A stretch of 64,000 bases of DNA from a virus, in the IMG/VR virus record IMGVR_UViG_3300032092_000011, positions 1 through 64,000 of that record; one strand, written 5' to 3'. The notes beneath the pieces were generated by a model. The model worked only from the letters and a program-made list of their open reading frames with translations. It had not been told where the DNA came from and made no database searches. Shown piece after piece: positions 1 through 7,497 of this stretch. The position numbers and the translations under genes are program-made. Each line of letters starts with the position of its first letter. The first letter of the stretch is position 1.

Positions 1-794
1 TTTACAACAGTAGCATCCTCATATAATTTCTTACATGAACTATAATGTGTGAGTTGACGTATACCATGAATATCCCACGTTGTTGCAGCTAATTTAAGAG
101 CATCTTCAACCAACATAGGATCTTCATAACACCAATGGTGGTGATAATCAAAAACTATTGGAATTCCAGTGTGAACCGAGACACCATGAACCAGATCACT
201 AATACTATATTGATTCTTTTTATCATCGTTTTCTAGTGTCAGCCTTGTCTTTACAGATAAATCTAAGGTGTCAAATGCTTTAATGAATCTTTGTATTGCA
301 TCTTCTTTACCACCTGCAGTTGTGTTAATATGAATATTGATAGCAGCATGTGGAGTTCTAGGAAGACCAATGAGATCCATGATTTCACCATGTTGATTTA
401 GTTCTTTGATTGAACGAACAACAACATTTGGGTTTTCACTAGCAATAACGCAAAAATGCCCCGGATGGAATGTTAGCCGCTGACCAGCATCCATTGCAAT
501 TTTACCAGCTCCTTTCAAAAGATTAGAAATCTTTACATAGTCTGGTAAATCTTTTAGTTCATACTCTGACATCCAAGGAAACATATCAGATGACATGCGA
601 TAAAGTTTGATTCCATTTTGATTATTCCATTTGATAATCTCAATAAGATCTCGAACGTTTTTGATTGCAAGCTCACTAGCATATTCAATTCCTTTTTGCT
701 CAAAAGTCTTTTTAATCATACCACGGCCGATCGTGATACCCTTTTCTTGCTGAAGGGTCATGTTTATACAGCAATAGCCAAAATTTACACTCAT
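1..794 (-). CDS. uvdE: UV-damage endonuclease UvdE/UVDE, 3' end cut by window
   Basis: Read on the minus strand from an ATG at 794, the protein begins MSVNFGYCCINMTLQ and stays open to the window edge, so its C-terminus is missing. It carries the conserved UVDE-family blocks GRGMIKKTFEQKG, YRMSSDMFPW, FHPGHFCVIASENPNVV, INIHINTTAGGKE and LTLENDDK, plus FDYHHH. This family is a TIM-barrel metal-dependent endonuclease that nicks DNA 5' of UV photoproducts. The His, Glu and Asp metal ligands of the family appear to be present in the visible part. The start overlaps the stop of the upstream 51-aa gene by ATGA, so the two are probably co-translated. A role in repair of phage DNA in sunlit habitats is inferred. 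Confidence 0.9.
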   Translation of the reverse strand, partial: MSVNFGYCCINMTLQQEKGITIGRGMIKKTFEQKGIEYASELAIKNVRDLIEIIKWNNQNGIKLYRMSSDMFPWMSEYELKDLPDYVKISNLLKGAGKIAMDAGQRLTFHPGHFCVIASENPNVVVRSIKELNQHGEIMDLIGLPRTPHAAINIHINTTAGGKEDAIQRFIKAFDTLDLSVKTRLTLENDDKKNQYSISDLVHGVSVHTGIPIVFDYHHHWCYEDPMLVEDALKLAATTWDIHGIRQLTHYSSCKKLYEDATVV

Positions 795-946
795 ATTTTA
801 TCTTTAGGTTCTGGAGAAATAATATTGTTTCTCCACCATTTTTTAAACGTAGATTTATCAGATAATTTTTCTACGTAGTTTTCACCGACCATAATTACAA
901 TAAAAGAAAGTAAACTAATGGCCATTAAAGTTAACACTATTTCCAT
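791..946 (-). CDS. 51-aa single-pass membrane protein
   Basis: This short frame starts at an ATG at 946 (MEIVLTLMAISLLSFIVIMV) and ends with a TGA that overlaps the ATG of the UV endonuclease gene. Residues 3-20 form one hydrophobic membrane segment, followed by a charged tail with two adjacent Trp residues. No family was recognised. The tight ATGA coupling and the lack of any other reading of the gap support it as a real gene. Confidence 0.6.
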   Translation of the reverse strand: MEIVLTLMAISLLSFIVIMVGENYVEKLSDKSTFKKWWRNNIISPEPKDKI

Positions 947-956
947 ATTTAATTTT

Positions 957-1184
957 TTAACTTATACCAACCTCTCTTTTAATTGTTTCAAGTTGTCTCT
1001 CAATATCACATGCTTCTTCAAGTGTTAGAATATCTTCATCTAAAAAAAGTAATCCACCTTGAGTTTCAACCCAAACTTTATTGTCCATAATTAAATGATC
1101 TGCGACCAAATGAATACTCGAATCTTCTAACCAGACGACGTGACTTGCTTTATTAATTCGATTGATTCGTTGTTGGGTTGACAT
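957..1184 (-). CDS. hypothetical protein, 75 aa
   Basis: The protein is unrecognised. The chosen start is the ATG at 1184, which shares a base with the upstream stop (TAATG); an ATG three codons earlier (1193) is also possible. The middle (HLVADHLIMDNKVWVETQGGLLFLDE) reads like beta strands, and the C-terminus is a charged helix (LEEACDIERQLETIKREV). It is the second gene of a short operon that begins at the promoter at about 1628-1665. Confidence 0.7.
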   Translation of the reverse strand: MSTQQRINRINKASHVVWLEDSSIHLVADHLIMDNKVWVETQGGLLFLDEDILTLEEACDIERQLETIKREVGIS

Positions 1185-1609
1185 TAGTCCCATTGTTTTT
1201 CATATTTGTACCAATGATCAGCACTTGCACATTCTCGTAAGGCATCTATAATTAGATAATCCATTGTCTTTCCATCAATCTTTTCAAAGAATTCAATAAT
1301 ATCATTCTTTGCGTGTTCAATCTCTTCGGCGGTTGGGGTTTGAGCAACATGCTCTAAACCATTAAATCCAGCTGAACATACTGCTGAAATAGCTCGACTC
1401 GCAACTCTTTCATTGTCATTAAATCTTGAACCGAAATAATAATCAGAACGAGGATCGAGTTTGTTAATCATATCCCAAATCTCTTCATTCGTATGTCGAA
1501 GACGAAATACTGAAACCGCGGTTTCAATAATAGATTTATAATTATGAACTGCCGGATAGTTTGGGTTAAAAGAAATTCCGTTTGCTTTTACGTTTTTAAT
1601 GTCAATCAT
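1184..1609 (-). CDS. hypothetical protein, 141 aa
   Basis: An in-frame ATG at 1645 lies inside the early-type promoter core (minus strand TATATTTACATAT), so the ATG at 1609 (MIDIKNVKANGIS) is the likely start. The protein is mostly helical and acidic, with no recognised family. It is the first gene after its own promoter and is coupled to the next gene by TAATG. Confidence 0.75.
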   Translation of the reverse strand: MIDIKNVKANGISFNPNYPAVHNYKSIIETAVSVFRLRHTNEEIWDMINKLDPRSDYYFGSRFNDNERVASRAISAVCSAGFNGLEHVAQTPTAEEIEHAKNDIIEFFEKIDGKTMDYLIIDALRECASADHWYKYEKQWD

Positions 1610-1627
1610 TTTTAATTTGTTTTGTTG

Positions 1628-1665
1628 ATATGTAAATATAATCAATTTCTACGAAACGGTAAAAT
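1628..1665 (-). promoter_or_regulatory. early-type promoter
   Basis: Minus strand ATTTTACCGTTTC box and ATTATATTTACATAT core. It overlaps a spurious upstream ATG of the 141-aa gene and so decides its start. Confidence 0.78.
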
Positions 1666-2201
1666 TATTTTTGAAGTTTTTTCAATAAAGCATCATGAAA
1701 TTCACCATAGTATGACTTACCACCAATATTCCAGGTATCTAATTCATTAATAGTGTAATTCCTATCATATGTTTTCCAATCGTATAAGGTGAAAGTGTTT
1801 CCTTTAAAATTAAAGACCCATTCAACCTGTACTTTGTCATCACCTGATGCTTCATTATACGTTGGTTCTCCAAATGCTTCTACCAATTGAGAATAATAAA
1901 ATCCTCGTAAATATCCTTGAAGAGAAGTACCACATGCATCTGCCGAATCTTTGTCCATTTTTTGCAAAACTTTACAGATAATCATCTCTTCTTCCCAAGG
2001 CTCTGATTCAAAATAGAGACCATATTCTTCTAGCAATGTTTCATATTTGCGCCAATTATTTGCTAATTCTAGTGCAACTTCTGTGAACTCTCCAGAGTCG
2101 GAAGGATCGATATTAATAAATCCATGATAGCTTTCATGATTTTCATCAAATTGAAAATCATTAGCAATAGTTTCAATGTAATTTTTAACTGTATTTTTCA
2201 T
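1665..2201 (-). CDS. hypothetical protein, 178 aa
   Basis: Unrecognised. The C-terminal third (FGEPTYNEASGDDKVQVEW, then FTLYDWKTYDRNYTI, then DTWNIGGKS) has the look of a compact aromatic-rich domain that recurs in hypothetical proteins of large phages. The first half is acidic and helical. It follows the 64-aa gene with one base between them. Confidence 0.75.
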   Translation of the reverse strand: MKNTVKNYIETIANDFQFDENHESYHGFINIDPSDSGEFTEVALELANNWRKYETLLEEYGLYFESEPWEEEMIICKVLQKMDKDSADACGTSLQGYLRGFYYSQLVEAFGEPTYNEASGDDKVQVEWVFNFKGNTFTLYDWKTYDRNYTINELDTWNIGGKSYYGEFHDALLKKLQK

Positions 2202-2202
2202 A

Positions 2203-2397
2203 TTAATATTGTTTACGTGTTTGTTCCCAGATGTTATTTGCCCAAGTGTTGAAATCTACTTTTTCTGATTCAACAGTTCTCATGATTCTGGGTTGACCAG
2301 GAGTTGGATAATTTACAGGTTCTCCGGCAGTTTTATTACGTCTGCGTTCCATGATTCGGTTGTTTACTTTTTCAATAATAATGTGTAGATATTTCAT
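2203..2397 (-). CDS. hypothetical protein, 64 aa
   Basis: A small basic protein, MKYLHIIIEKVNNRIMERRR, with a proline-rich middle (PVNYPTPGQPRIM). No family was recognised. It sits between two genes of the same operon with almost no spacing, which supports it as a real gene. Confidence 0.6.
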   Translation of the reverse strand: MKYLHIIIEKVNNRIMERRRNKTAGEPVNYPTPGQPRIMRTVESEKVDFNTWANNIWEQTRKQY

Positions 2398-2416
2398 AGA
2401 TTAGGGATTTATGATT

Positions 2417-2758
2417 TTAAATATAGTAAGACTCTTCTTGGTTATGTTTTGCAACCTGTTCAGCATCAAACTTTTCGTTTCTCCAGCAGAACGTATTAAG
2501 ATTTAAGTTATGCTTACGTTCATTTTGAGTACCAGGATATACTGTGATCTGTACCAATTTATCAGTAATTTTTGTAATTCTACCAGTATAAATCAAATTG
2601 TACGAGTCATATTCGGCAGTATCTCCAATATTAAAGCTATTGGTTTGAACTCCGTTCACGAAAATCTTAATTGATTTGTTACGCTCTAAATCTACTGAGT
2701 ATTTAGTTGCTACAGATGGATAATGTTTTCTTGCTTTGGTTTGAACTTGAATTAACAT
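2417..2758 (-). CDS. hypothetical protein, 113 aa, beta-rich
   Basis: The protein alternates hydrophobic and polar residues (IKIFVNGVQTNSFNIGDTAEY, YTGRITKITDKLVQITVY), which suggests a small beta-barrel such as an SH3 or OB-like fold. No family was recognised. A full early-type promoter lies just upstream at 2781-2825, so it is the first gene of its transcript. Confidence 0.7.
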   Translation of the reverse strand: MLIQVQTKARKHYPSVATKYSVDLERNKSIKIFVNGVQTNSFNIGDTAEYDSYNLIYTGRITKITDKLVQITVYPGTQNERKHNLNLNTFCWRNEKFDAEQVAKHNQEESYYI

Positions 2759-2780
2759 ATTGTTTGTTTTAATTATTAAT

Positions 2781-2825
2781 GATATGTAAATATAAACAAT
2801 TTTCTCTAAACGGTAAAACTTTTTT
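2781..2825 (-). promoter_or_regulatory. early-type promoter
   Basis: Minus strand AAAAAGTTTTACCGTTTAG, then GTTTATATTTACATATC, before the 113-aa gene. Confidence 0.82.
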
Positions 2826-2858
2826 CACTTTTTTTCAAAAAAGTTATTAACAAAGTTA

Positions 2859-3128
2859 TTAACATTTTTCAAATTGCAACTGAGGATAGCGGCTGCAAAT
2901 ATCATAAACTCTACAAACTCGACTTGCTAATTCAGTTGGTAGAATTTCTAAAGCCAAAACTTGAAGGTCAGTATATAAATAACCATCAAATAGACCATAC
3001 AACTTATTTTCAAGTTCAAATGAACGATCAAAATCTTCAGCAAATCTAACTTCTCTAATAAGAGCTAAAATTTCAGATAAAGTTTCTTCGTTCATGTTTT
3101 CATGTCTGTTAAATCTAGAATGAGCCAT
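2859..3128 (-). CDS. hypothetical protein, 89 aa
   Basis: A helical, Leu/Glu-rich small protein with no recognised family. It has its own promoter core at 3147-3163. It ends with two consecutive TAA stops inside the motif ATGTTAATAACTTT, which recurs downstream of several other early genes here. The usual ACCGTTTG box is missing from its promoter, and a terminator hairpin occupies that position. Confidence 0.7.
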   Translation of the reverse strand: MAHSRFNRHENMNEETLSEILALIREVRFAEDFDRSFELENKLYGLFDGYLYTDLQVLALEILPTELASRVCRVYDICSRYPQLQFEKC

Positions 3129-3146
3129 AATGTGTTTGTTTTAATT

Positions 3147-3163
3147 GATATGTAAATATAAAC
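3147..3163 (-). promoter_or_regulatory. early-type promoter core fused to a terminator
   Basis: GTTTATATTTACATATC on the minus strand. The place of the ACCGTTTG box is taken by the hairpin at 3170-3191. Confidence 0.65.
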
Positions 3164-3164
3164 A

Positions 3165-3192
3165 AAAAACCCGACATAAAAAAATGTCGGGT
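3165..3192 (-). terminator. intrinsic terminator
   Basis: CCCGACAT (3170-3177) pairs with ATGTCGGG (3184-3191), followed by GTTTTTTG on the minus strand. It ends the rnhB/membrane-protein transcript. Confidence 0.9.
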
Positions 3193-3220
3193 GAAATATT
3201 TTTAAAAAAGTTATTAACAA

Positions 3221-3565
3221 TTATTTCCAGAATAGCTGGACGCAGAGAAGCAGGATAGCTAAACCTAATGAGATAAGAGTCTTTGTATTCATGCCTTCTC
3301 CCATTATTAAATAGGTTAATGATGAAAATGCAATCATACCGGTTGCAAATCCAATAAATCTACCTGGCCAAAGTGCACCATCATAATAGGTAAATAATTC
3401 TCTAGTGGCCATTATAAACGTGTATGATATGATAACACCACCAAAAAGAGAAACCCAGAATGGATTCTTTTTAATCCACGGCCAGACAAATTGGCCATTA
3501 GTCTGAAACCAAACTAAAGATTGGCCAAATAGAAATAATAGAATTCCAAATATTAAATGCCTCAA
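3221..3565 (-). CDS. multi-pass membrane protein, 114 aa
   Basis: Four hydrophobic segments are visible (about residues 1-18, 36-53, 68-88 and 94-112), separated by short polar loops, so this is probably a four-helix inner-membrane protein. No family was recognised. Its ATG overlaps the TGA of the RNase HII gene by four bases, and a strong hairpin terminator follows at 3170-3191. Confidence 0.75.
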   Translation of the reverse strand: MRHLIFGILLFLFGQSLVWFQTNGQFVWPWIKKNPFWVSLFGGVIISYTFIMATRELFTYYDGALWPGRFIGFATGMIAFSSLTYLIMGEGMNTKTLISLGLAILLLCVQLFWK

Positions 3566-4191
3566 AATAAAGATTCAGTTTTTGTAATCAAATGAGAAAT
3601 AAAACTAGGTCTATGTTCAATTGACGGGCCAGTTTCCTGTATTGCTGTAATATGTTGTTTAGTCCCATATCCTTTATTAGAAGCCCAGCCATAGATCTTA
3701 TTACTATCATGCTCATTTAGAGATTTCATATAATTATCTCTAGCAACTTTAGCAAGAATAGAGGCAGCAGCAATTGAGGTGTACTTGTTATCTCCACCAA
3801 CAACTGTTGTATATGTTTTATCCTTATATCCATGGAATTGGTCTCCATCGATTAGAATAAAATCAAAATCAACTTCTTCCTGTACATTTGAAAGTGCTTG
3901 GTTCATACCATGTAGAGTTGCTTTAAGAATATTCATTCTCTCAATATCTTCTACGCCGATGTTAACAACACTCCATGCGATTGCATGTTGGAGAACTATT
4001 TCATGTGCTTGTTTCTTTTGAGATTCTGATAATAGCTTAGAATCTTTAACAAGAGGATGTTGAAAATCCTTTGGCATAATACATGCTGCTACAGTAACTG
4101 GACCAGCTAAAGCTCCTCTTCCAGCTTCGTCAACACCAACTTCAATAACTTCAGAATCGTTATTGTATTGTGATTTTAATAAAATTTGCAT
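3562..4191 (-). CDS. rnhB: ribonuclease HII
   Basis: RNase HII removes ribonucleotides and RNA primers from RNA-DNA hybrids. The catalytic signature GVDEAGRGALAGP (Asp21, Glu22) is intact. It is followed by DSKLLSESQK, LIDGDQ carrying the third acidic residue, and SIAAASILAKVARD carrying the fourth. The length of 209 aa is normal for a full enzyme. It is coupled by ATGA to the downstream membrane protein. A role in clearing primers or RNA during phage replication is inferred; host RNase HII is the close relative. Confidence 0.93.
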   Translation of the reverse strand: MQILLKSQYNNDSEVIEVGVDEAGRGALAGPVTVAACIMPKDFQHPLVKDSKLLSESQKKQAHEIVLQHAIAWSVVNIGVEDIERMNILKATLHGMNQALSNVQEEVDFDFILIDGDQFHGYKDKTYTTVVGGDNKYTSIAAASILAKVARDNYMKSLNEHDSNKIYGWASNKGYGTKQHITAIQETGPSIEHRPSFISHLITKTESLF

Positions 4192-4605
4192 TTATATAGA
4201 TTTTTTAAGATTTTCATAAATTTCGTTAATCATAGTACTTTCATTTGCAAAGATTTCTTTTTCCATGTTTCTGCGAATGTTTTCGATATGATTTCGTACA
4301 TAATTAACCATTTTGTTGGCTTCGCTTGAAGTAAGACTCTTGGTTATAAAAAACTTGTGATTAGTTATTCTAACACCATCATCTCCTAAAACAATATAAT
4401 AATCAAGATCTTTATTCTGTAAGTAATATGTTCCACTTACAGGGGCTATTAAGAATTTCGTGCCTTTGTTTTTACACATTGCCCTGACGATTGCATAGAT
4501 CTTTGAAATTTCAGAATTCATCTTAGAACTTCCGTTTGATAAATTAGAATCTAAAACCCTAGTAATCTTTAATTTAGTAATCTTATAAAACCTTTTAAAG
4601 CCCAT
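4192..4605 (-). CDS. hypothetical protein, 137 aa
   Basis: A basic N-terminus (MGFKRFYKITKLKITRV) is followed by a mixed alpha/beta middle and a long C-terminal helix. No family was recognised. The start codon lies in one arm of an inverted repeat (4597-4606 with 4637-4646), so its translation may depend on RNA folding. It abuts the RNase HII gene directly. Confidence 0.7.
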   Translation of the reverse strand: MGFKRFYKITKLKITRVLDSNLSNGSSKMNSEISKIYAIVRAMCKNKGTKFLIAPVSGTYYLQNKDLDYYIVLGDDGVRITNHKFFITKSLTSSEANKMVNYVRNHIENIRRNMEKEIFANESTMINEIYENLKKSI

Positions 4606-4646
4606 ACAAATATTAGTTAGTTTAACTTAATACTTATATGGGCTTT
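4597..4646 (-). promoter_or_regulatory. inverted repeat enclosing a start codon
   Basis: AAAGCCCATA (4597-4606) pairs with TATGGGCTTT (4637-4646). The ATG at 4603-4605 of the 137-aa gene lies in the stem, so it may control translation or attenuate phoH read-through. Confidence 0.5.
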
Positions 4647-4670
4647 TTATTAAAAGTTTATTAGTAAATT

Positions 4671-5360
4671 CTATTTGTTATTGTCGTACTTCCATTTCTC
4701 ATATCGGCGTACAATCTCTTGTAAGATTTCAGCACGTACAATATCTTCATCACCAAAGGTATGGACACCAACCCCTTTCACGTCTTTCATCAAGTCGATA
4801 AATGCCGGTAGCGATACCTTACTCTTTTCAATATCGTATTGGCTAACATCACCCGCAATAACAACTTTACTATCATTACCCATTCTTGTAATAAATAGCA
4901 TTAGCTGTTTGTAGTCGGCATTTTGAGCTTCGTCAAGAATCATAATTGCATCATCAAATGTATCTCCTCTCATATAAGCTAGAGGTTGAAATTCAATAAC
5001 ACCTCTGCCCATAATATTGTGAGCTTCTGTAAAACCAACAATTTTTTCAATATTTGAGGTAAATGATTTGATATATGGAGCTATCTTTTCATCAATTGTT
5101 CCAGGTAAGAAACCTAACTTTTCACCAGCTTCTTGTATTGGTTTTGTTAAGATGATTTTCTTGATTTTCTTTTCTTTGTAGAGTTTTAATGCGGCATACA
5201 TTGCCGAAAAAGTTTTAGAAGTTCCTGCCGGACCGTGACAGAATGTAATTTGATTTTTAAGAATGGTTTCAACATATTTAGCTTGTGTATCTTTTAGATA
5301 GACTTTGCTAAGTGCCGATTCTGTTGTTTGTGCTGATGCTCGATCTTTTCTTGTAGCCAT
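4671..5360 (-). CDS. phoH: PhoH-like P-loop ATPase
   Basis: PhoH-family proteins are P-loop ATPases/helicases found in most large phages, and their role is not settled. Walker A is HGPAGTSKT (about residues 42-50). It is followed by ILTKPIQEAGEKLGFLPG, MRGDTFDDAIMILDEAQN (Walker B) and VVIAGDVSQYD, all typical of the family. The chosen start is the ATG at 5360 (MATRKDR), because the longer frame would run into the upstream gene. The length of 229 aa fits single-domain phage PhoH. Confidence 0.9.
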   Translation of the reverse strand: MATRKDRASAQTTESALSKVYLKDTQAKYVETILKNQITFCHGPAGTSKTFSAMYAALKLYKEKKIKKIILTKPIQEAGEKLGFLPGTIDEKIAPYIKSFTSNIEKIVGFTEAHNIMGRGVIEFQPLAYMRGDTFDDAIMILDEAQNADYKQLMLFITRMGNDSKVVIAGDVSQYDIEKSKVSLPAFIDLMKDVKGVGVHTFGDEDIVRAEILQEIVRRYEKWKYDNNK

Positions 5361-5374
5361 ATGTGTTTTTGTAT

Positions 5375-5650
5375 TTAGTCTCCAGCCATTTTGACTAGTG
5401 ATTTTAACTTTAATAGAGTATCGCACTTCTCGTACTCTTCCTTCTTTTCGAAGTATTCAATTAATAAATCTATAAATTTAGATCGTTGACCTAAGCCATG
5501 TGGGATTTCAATAAGATCCTTACCTTCTTGAAACACAACGAAGCGATTTACAGTTTTTGTAAAGTTGCGGGTCAAAGTGTAGTAACTTGACCTCATAATA
5601 TCATCCTTTTCTCGATTTGAAATTTGACTCATGTACTCAGTGATAACCAT
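5375..5650 (-). CDS. small protein with UVR-like C-terminal motif
   Basis: The C-terminus (LLIEYFEKKEEYEKCDTLLK) matches three other small proteins of this window in the pattern hhxYFxxxEEYEKCxxL. It resembles the UVR motif used as a protein-docking helix pair in UvrB, UvrC, McsA and ClpC. The rest (SSYYTLTRNFTKTVNRFVVF) is unrecognised. Several in-frame ATGs exist; 5650 is preferred and 5632 is possible. Confidence 0.65.
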   Translation of the reverse strand: MVITEYMSQISNREKDDIMRSSYYTLTRNFTKTVNRFVVFQEGKDLIEIPHGLGQRSKFIDLLIEYFEKKEEYEKCDTLLKLKSLVKMAGD

Positions 5651-5705
5651 TCTTATGGTATATATTAACCGGAATATCGGCAATACGGTGAGATACTATA
5701 GTATT

Positions 5706-5903
5706 TTATGATTCTTTTTCTGAGTCAGTTTTTAACTTTTGAATATAAGTTGCCTTTCTAACCTCATCTCTTCTAGTAACAGATGGTTTGACAAATTCTT
5801 TACGATCTCGTAATTGATTAATTTGTTTTGTTTTAACAACTTTGGTTTTATACTTTTTTAAAGCCTGTTCGATATTTCCGTTTTTAACTTCAACTATAAT
5901 CAT
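5706..5903 (-). CDS. rpsU: phage-encoded ribosomal protein bS21
   Basis: The 65-aa protein starts MIIVEVKNGNIEQALKKYK and continues with LRDRKEFVKPSVTRRDEVRKA. It matches bS21 along its length: beta-strand start, the xALKxxK helix, the ELRxRxxxxKPSxxRR segment and a basic helical tail. bS21 sits next to the anti-Shine-Dalgarno sequence on the 30S subunit. In Bacteroidetes it helps hide that sequence. Its ATG overlaps the upstream stop by ATGA, so it is made with the chaperone-like genes before it. Replacement of host bS21 on ribosomes to favour phage mRNAs is inferred. Confidence 0.88.
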   Translation of the reverse strand: MIIVEVKNGNIEQALKKYKTKVVKTKQINQLRDRKEFVKPSVTRRDEVRKATYIQKLKTDSEKES

Positions 5904-6154
5904 TTTATCTCTTGTATTATTTTTTTAAGTTCATTACATTTTTCATATTCTTCTCTAGCCTCAAACCAGCTAATAATAAATGTAATTGCCTCTAGTTTTT
6001 CTTCTTTGGATGATGTACTATTTAATGCATCTTGTTTTCTATTTATTATAGCTTTATAAACAAGATCCATCATCTTCTCTCTGGGTAGATTTCTTACCGA
6101 ATTAAAAAATCTAAGAGAATCCTCGTCCATTGAAAATTCAGCATCTTCTATCAT
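5900..6154 (-). CDS. 84-aa protein with UVR-like C-terminal motif
   Basis: Acidic N-terminus (MIEDAEFSMDEDSLRFF), then a helical region ending in ITFIISWFEAREEYEKCNEL. This is the same EYEKC docking-like motif as in the genes at 5375, 7138 and 26815. It overlaps dnaJ upstream and rpsU downstream by four bases each, so the three are translationally coupled. Function is unknown; a small adaptor is one possibility. Confidence 0.7.
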   Translation of the reverse strand: MIEDAEFSMDEDSLRFFNSVRNLPREKMMDLVYKAIINRKQDALNSTSSKEEKLEAITFIISWFEAREEYEKCNELKKIIQEIK

Positions 6155-6957
6155 TCTAATTCTTTAATTTTTCTTATTATTTCCATTTGTTCATCCGTTA
6201 TCGATGAAAAATCACCATGGACCTTAACAAATAAATTACCAAAGGTATTTTCTCGGTATATTGGCATTCCCTTTCCAGGAATTCTCAATACTCTACCGCT
6301 AGTGGTCTTAGGTGGTATATTTATTTTATATTTTCCAAATGGAGTTTCAATATTGACATCGATACCTAATATTAAATCATAGAAAGGTAAATAGTGATCA
6401 ATCCACATGTCAGACCCTTGAACTACAATTCTTTCGTCCGGATTAATCAATATGTTAATAATTAGATCGCCTCTAGGCGCAGCTGTATTATATGGGTTGT
6501 AAGATCCTCTGCCATATACCTTTAAAACCATTCCGTTCTGCAAACCTCTAGCAAAATCAACTTTGACTTTATCAAAATTTAAATCAAAGTTCTTAGAACA
6601 ACCGTAATATGCTTCTTCTAATGTGAATGTTGCGTTAATTCTAACATTGGAGCCTGCTGCGTTTTGTTTATAATTTCGGTCAAAACTGTCACCCCAATTT
6701 CCATTCCATTGGCTGAATAAATCATTTAGATTAAAGCTATTAAATCCACTAAATTTTCTAGTAGAATCATACACGCTTCTTTTGTCAACGTTACCTAACG
6801 TCTCGTACGCTTCTTGTACTTTTTGAAATTTATCTTTAGCAGATGAGTCATTTGGATTTCTATCAGGGTGCAAATCTTTTGCCAATCGCCGATAAGCAGC
6901 CTTAATTTCTTCCGGTGTCGCCGTTTCTTGAACCCCTAAGGTTTGATAATAACTCAT
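6151..6957 (-). CDS. dnaJ: DnaJ-like co-chaperone lacking the zinc-finger domain
   Basis: Residues 1-65 form a J domain with the HPD motif at 30-32 (RRLAKDLHPDRNPND). This is the element that stimulates DnaK. A short G/F- and N-rich linker follows (FSGFNSFNLNDLF), then a C-terminal substrate-binding region with GDLIINILINPDE and VLRIPGKGMP. No Cys-rich zinc finger is present, as in type II (CbpA-like) J proteins. Length is 268 aa, slightly shorter than CbpA. No DnaK is encoded nearby, so it probably recruits host DnaK for virion folding (inference). The start overlaps the tail of the gene at 6902-7090. Confidence 0.92.
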   Translation of the reverse strand: MSYYQTLGVQETATPEEIKAAYRRLAKDLHPDRNPNDSSAKDKFQKVQEAYETLGNVDKRSVYDSTRKFSGFNSFNLNDLFSQWNGNWGDSFDRNYKQNAAGSNVRINATFTLEEAYYGCSKNFDLNFDKVKVDFARGLQNGMVLKVYGRGSYNPYNTAAPRGDLIINILINPDERIVVQGSDMWIDHYLPFYDLILGIDVNIETPFGKYKINIPPKTTSGRVLRIPGKGMPIYRENTFGNLFVKVHGDFSSITDEQMEIIRKIKELE

Positions 6958-7090
6958 TCTTTTCTGCTTTTAACGCTTCTTTGCGCTGTTCAACGATAGA
7001 TTTCTTTTGTTCACGCTCCATTGCATCAGCAACTCTTTTTACCTGAGCCGTTAATGCTGTTAAAGCTGAAATAAGTTCTTTATCTGTCAT
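6902..7090 (-). CDS. 62-aa charged helical protein overlapping dnaJ
   Basis: The protein (MTDKELISALTALTAQVKRV, then a Lys/Glu-rich helix) looks like a short coiled coil. Its last 18 codons overlap the dnaJ start in another frame, which is more overlap than elsewhere in this window, so the call is moderate. It begins just after the terminator at 7125-7150. Confidence 0.5.
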   Translation of the reverse strand: MTDKELISALTALTAQVKRVADAMEREQKKSIVEQRKEALKAEKNELLSNLRGSRNGDTGRN

Positions 7091-7124
7091 AGTTTTAAAA
7101 TTAATTATACAATATGTATCATAA

Positions 7125-7150
7125 TAAAAAAGGAGGCTTATGCCTCCTTA
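7125..7150 (-). terminator. intrinsic terminator holding a stop codon in its loop
   Basis: Minus strand GGAGGC-ATAA-GCCTCC followed by six T. The TAA of the 99-aa gene is in the loop. Confidence 0.9.
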
Positions 7151-7437
7151 AGATCAGTCAGATATTTTTGTAATATCGTACATTTTTCGTATTCCTCAGT
7201 TTCGACGAACCAACTTAACATGAACTCTAAAGTGTCGATTAGTTGAGTATTATTGAGGTTGATTAGCTTCATTCTCTCAATGTCAATACCATTTACTTCG
7301 ATATTTTTAAAGTTTGCTCGAACTAATTGATCGACTACGTCGTGATAAACACCTTTAATTTCGTTTGATTTCATAATTTGTTCTAGTTCATCATGTTCTT
7401 CCGTGAACTCGTTTTCTAAATCTTCGTTGTTAAACAT
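7138..7437 (-). CDS. 99-aa protein with UVR-like C-terminal motif
   Basis: Very acidic N-terminus (MFNNEDLENEFTEEHDELEQ). The C-terminus (LEFMLSWFVETEEYEKCTIL) is the fourth-column match of the EEYEKC family seen at 5375, 5900 and 26815. It has its own early-type promoter at 7453-7497. Its stop codon sits in the loop of a GGAGGC/GCCTCC terminator. Function unknown. Confidence 0.72.
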   Translation of the reverse strand: MFNNEDLENEFTEEHDELEQIMKSNEIKGVYHDVVDQLVRANFKNIEVNGIDIERMKLINLNNTQLIDTLEFMLSWFVETEEYEKCTILQKYLTDLKEA

Positions 7438-7452
7438 ATCTATTTGTTTTAT

Positions 7453-7497
7453 GATATGTAAATATAAACAAAAAAATTCAAACGGAAAAACTTTTTT
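7453..7497 (-). promoter_or_regulatory. early-type promoter
   Basis: Minus strand AAGTTTTTCCGTTTG, ten bases, TTTATATTTACATAT. The upstream box overlaps the Hsp20 stop codon. Confidence 0.82.
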
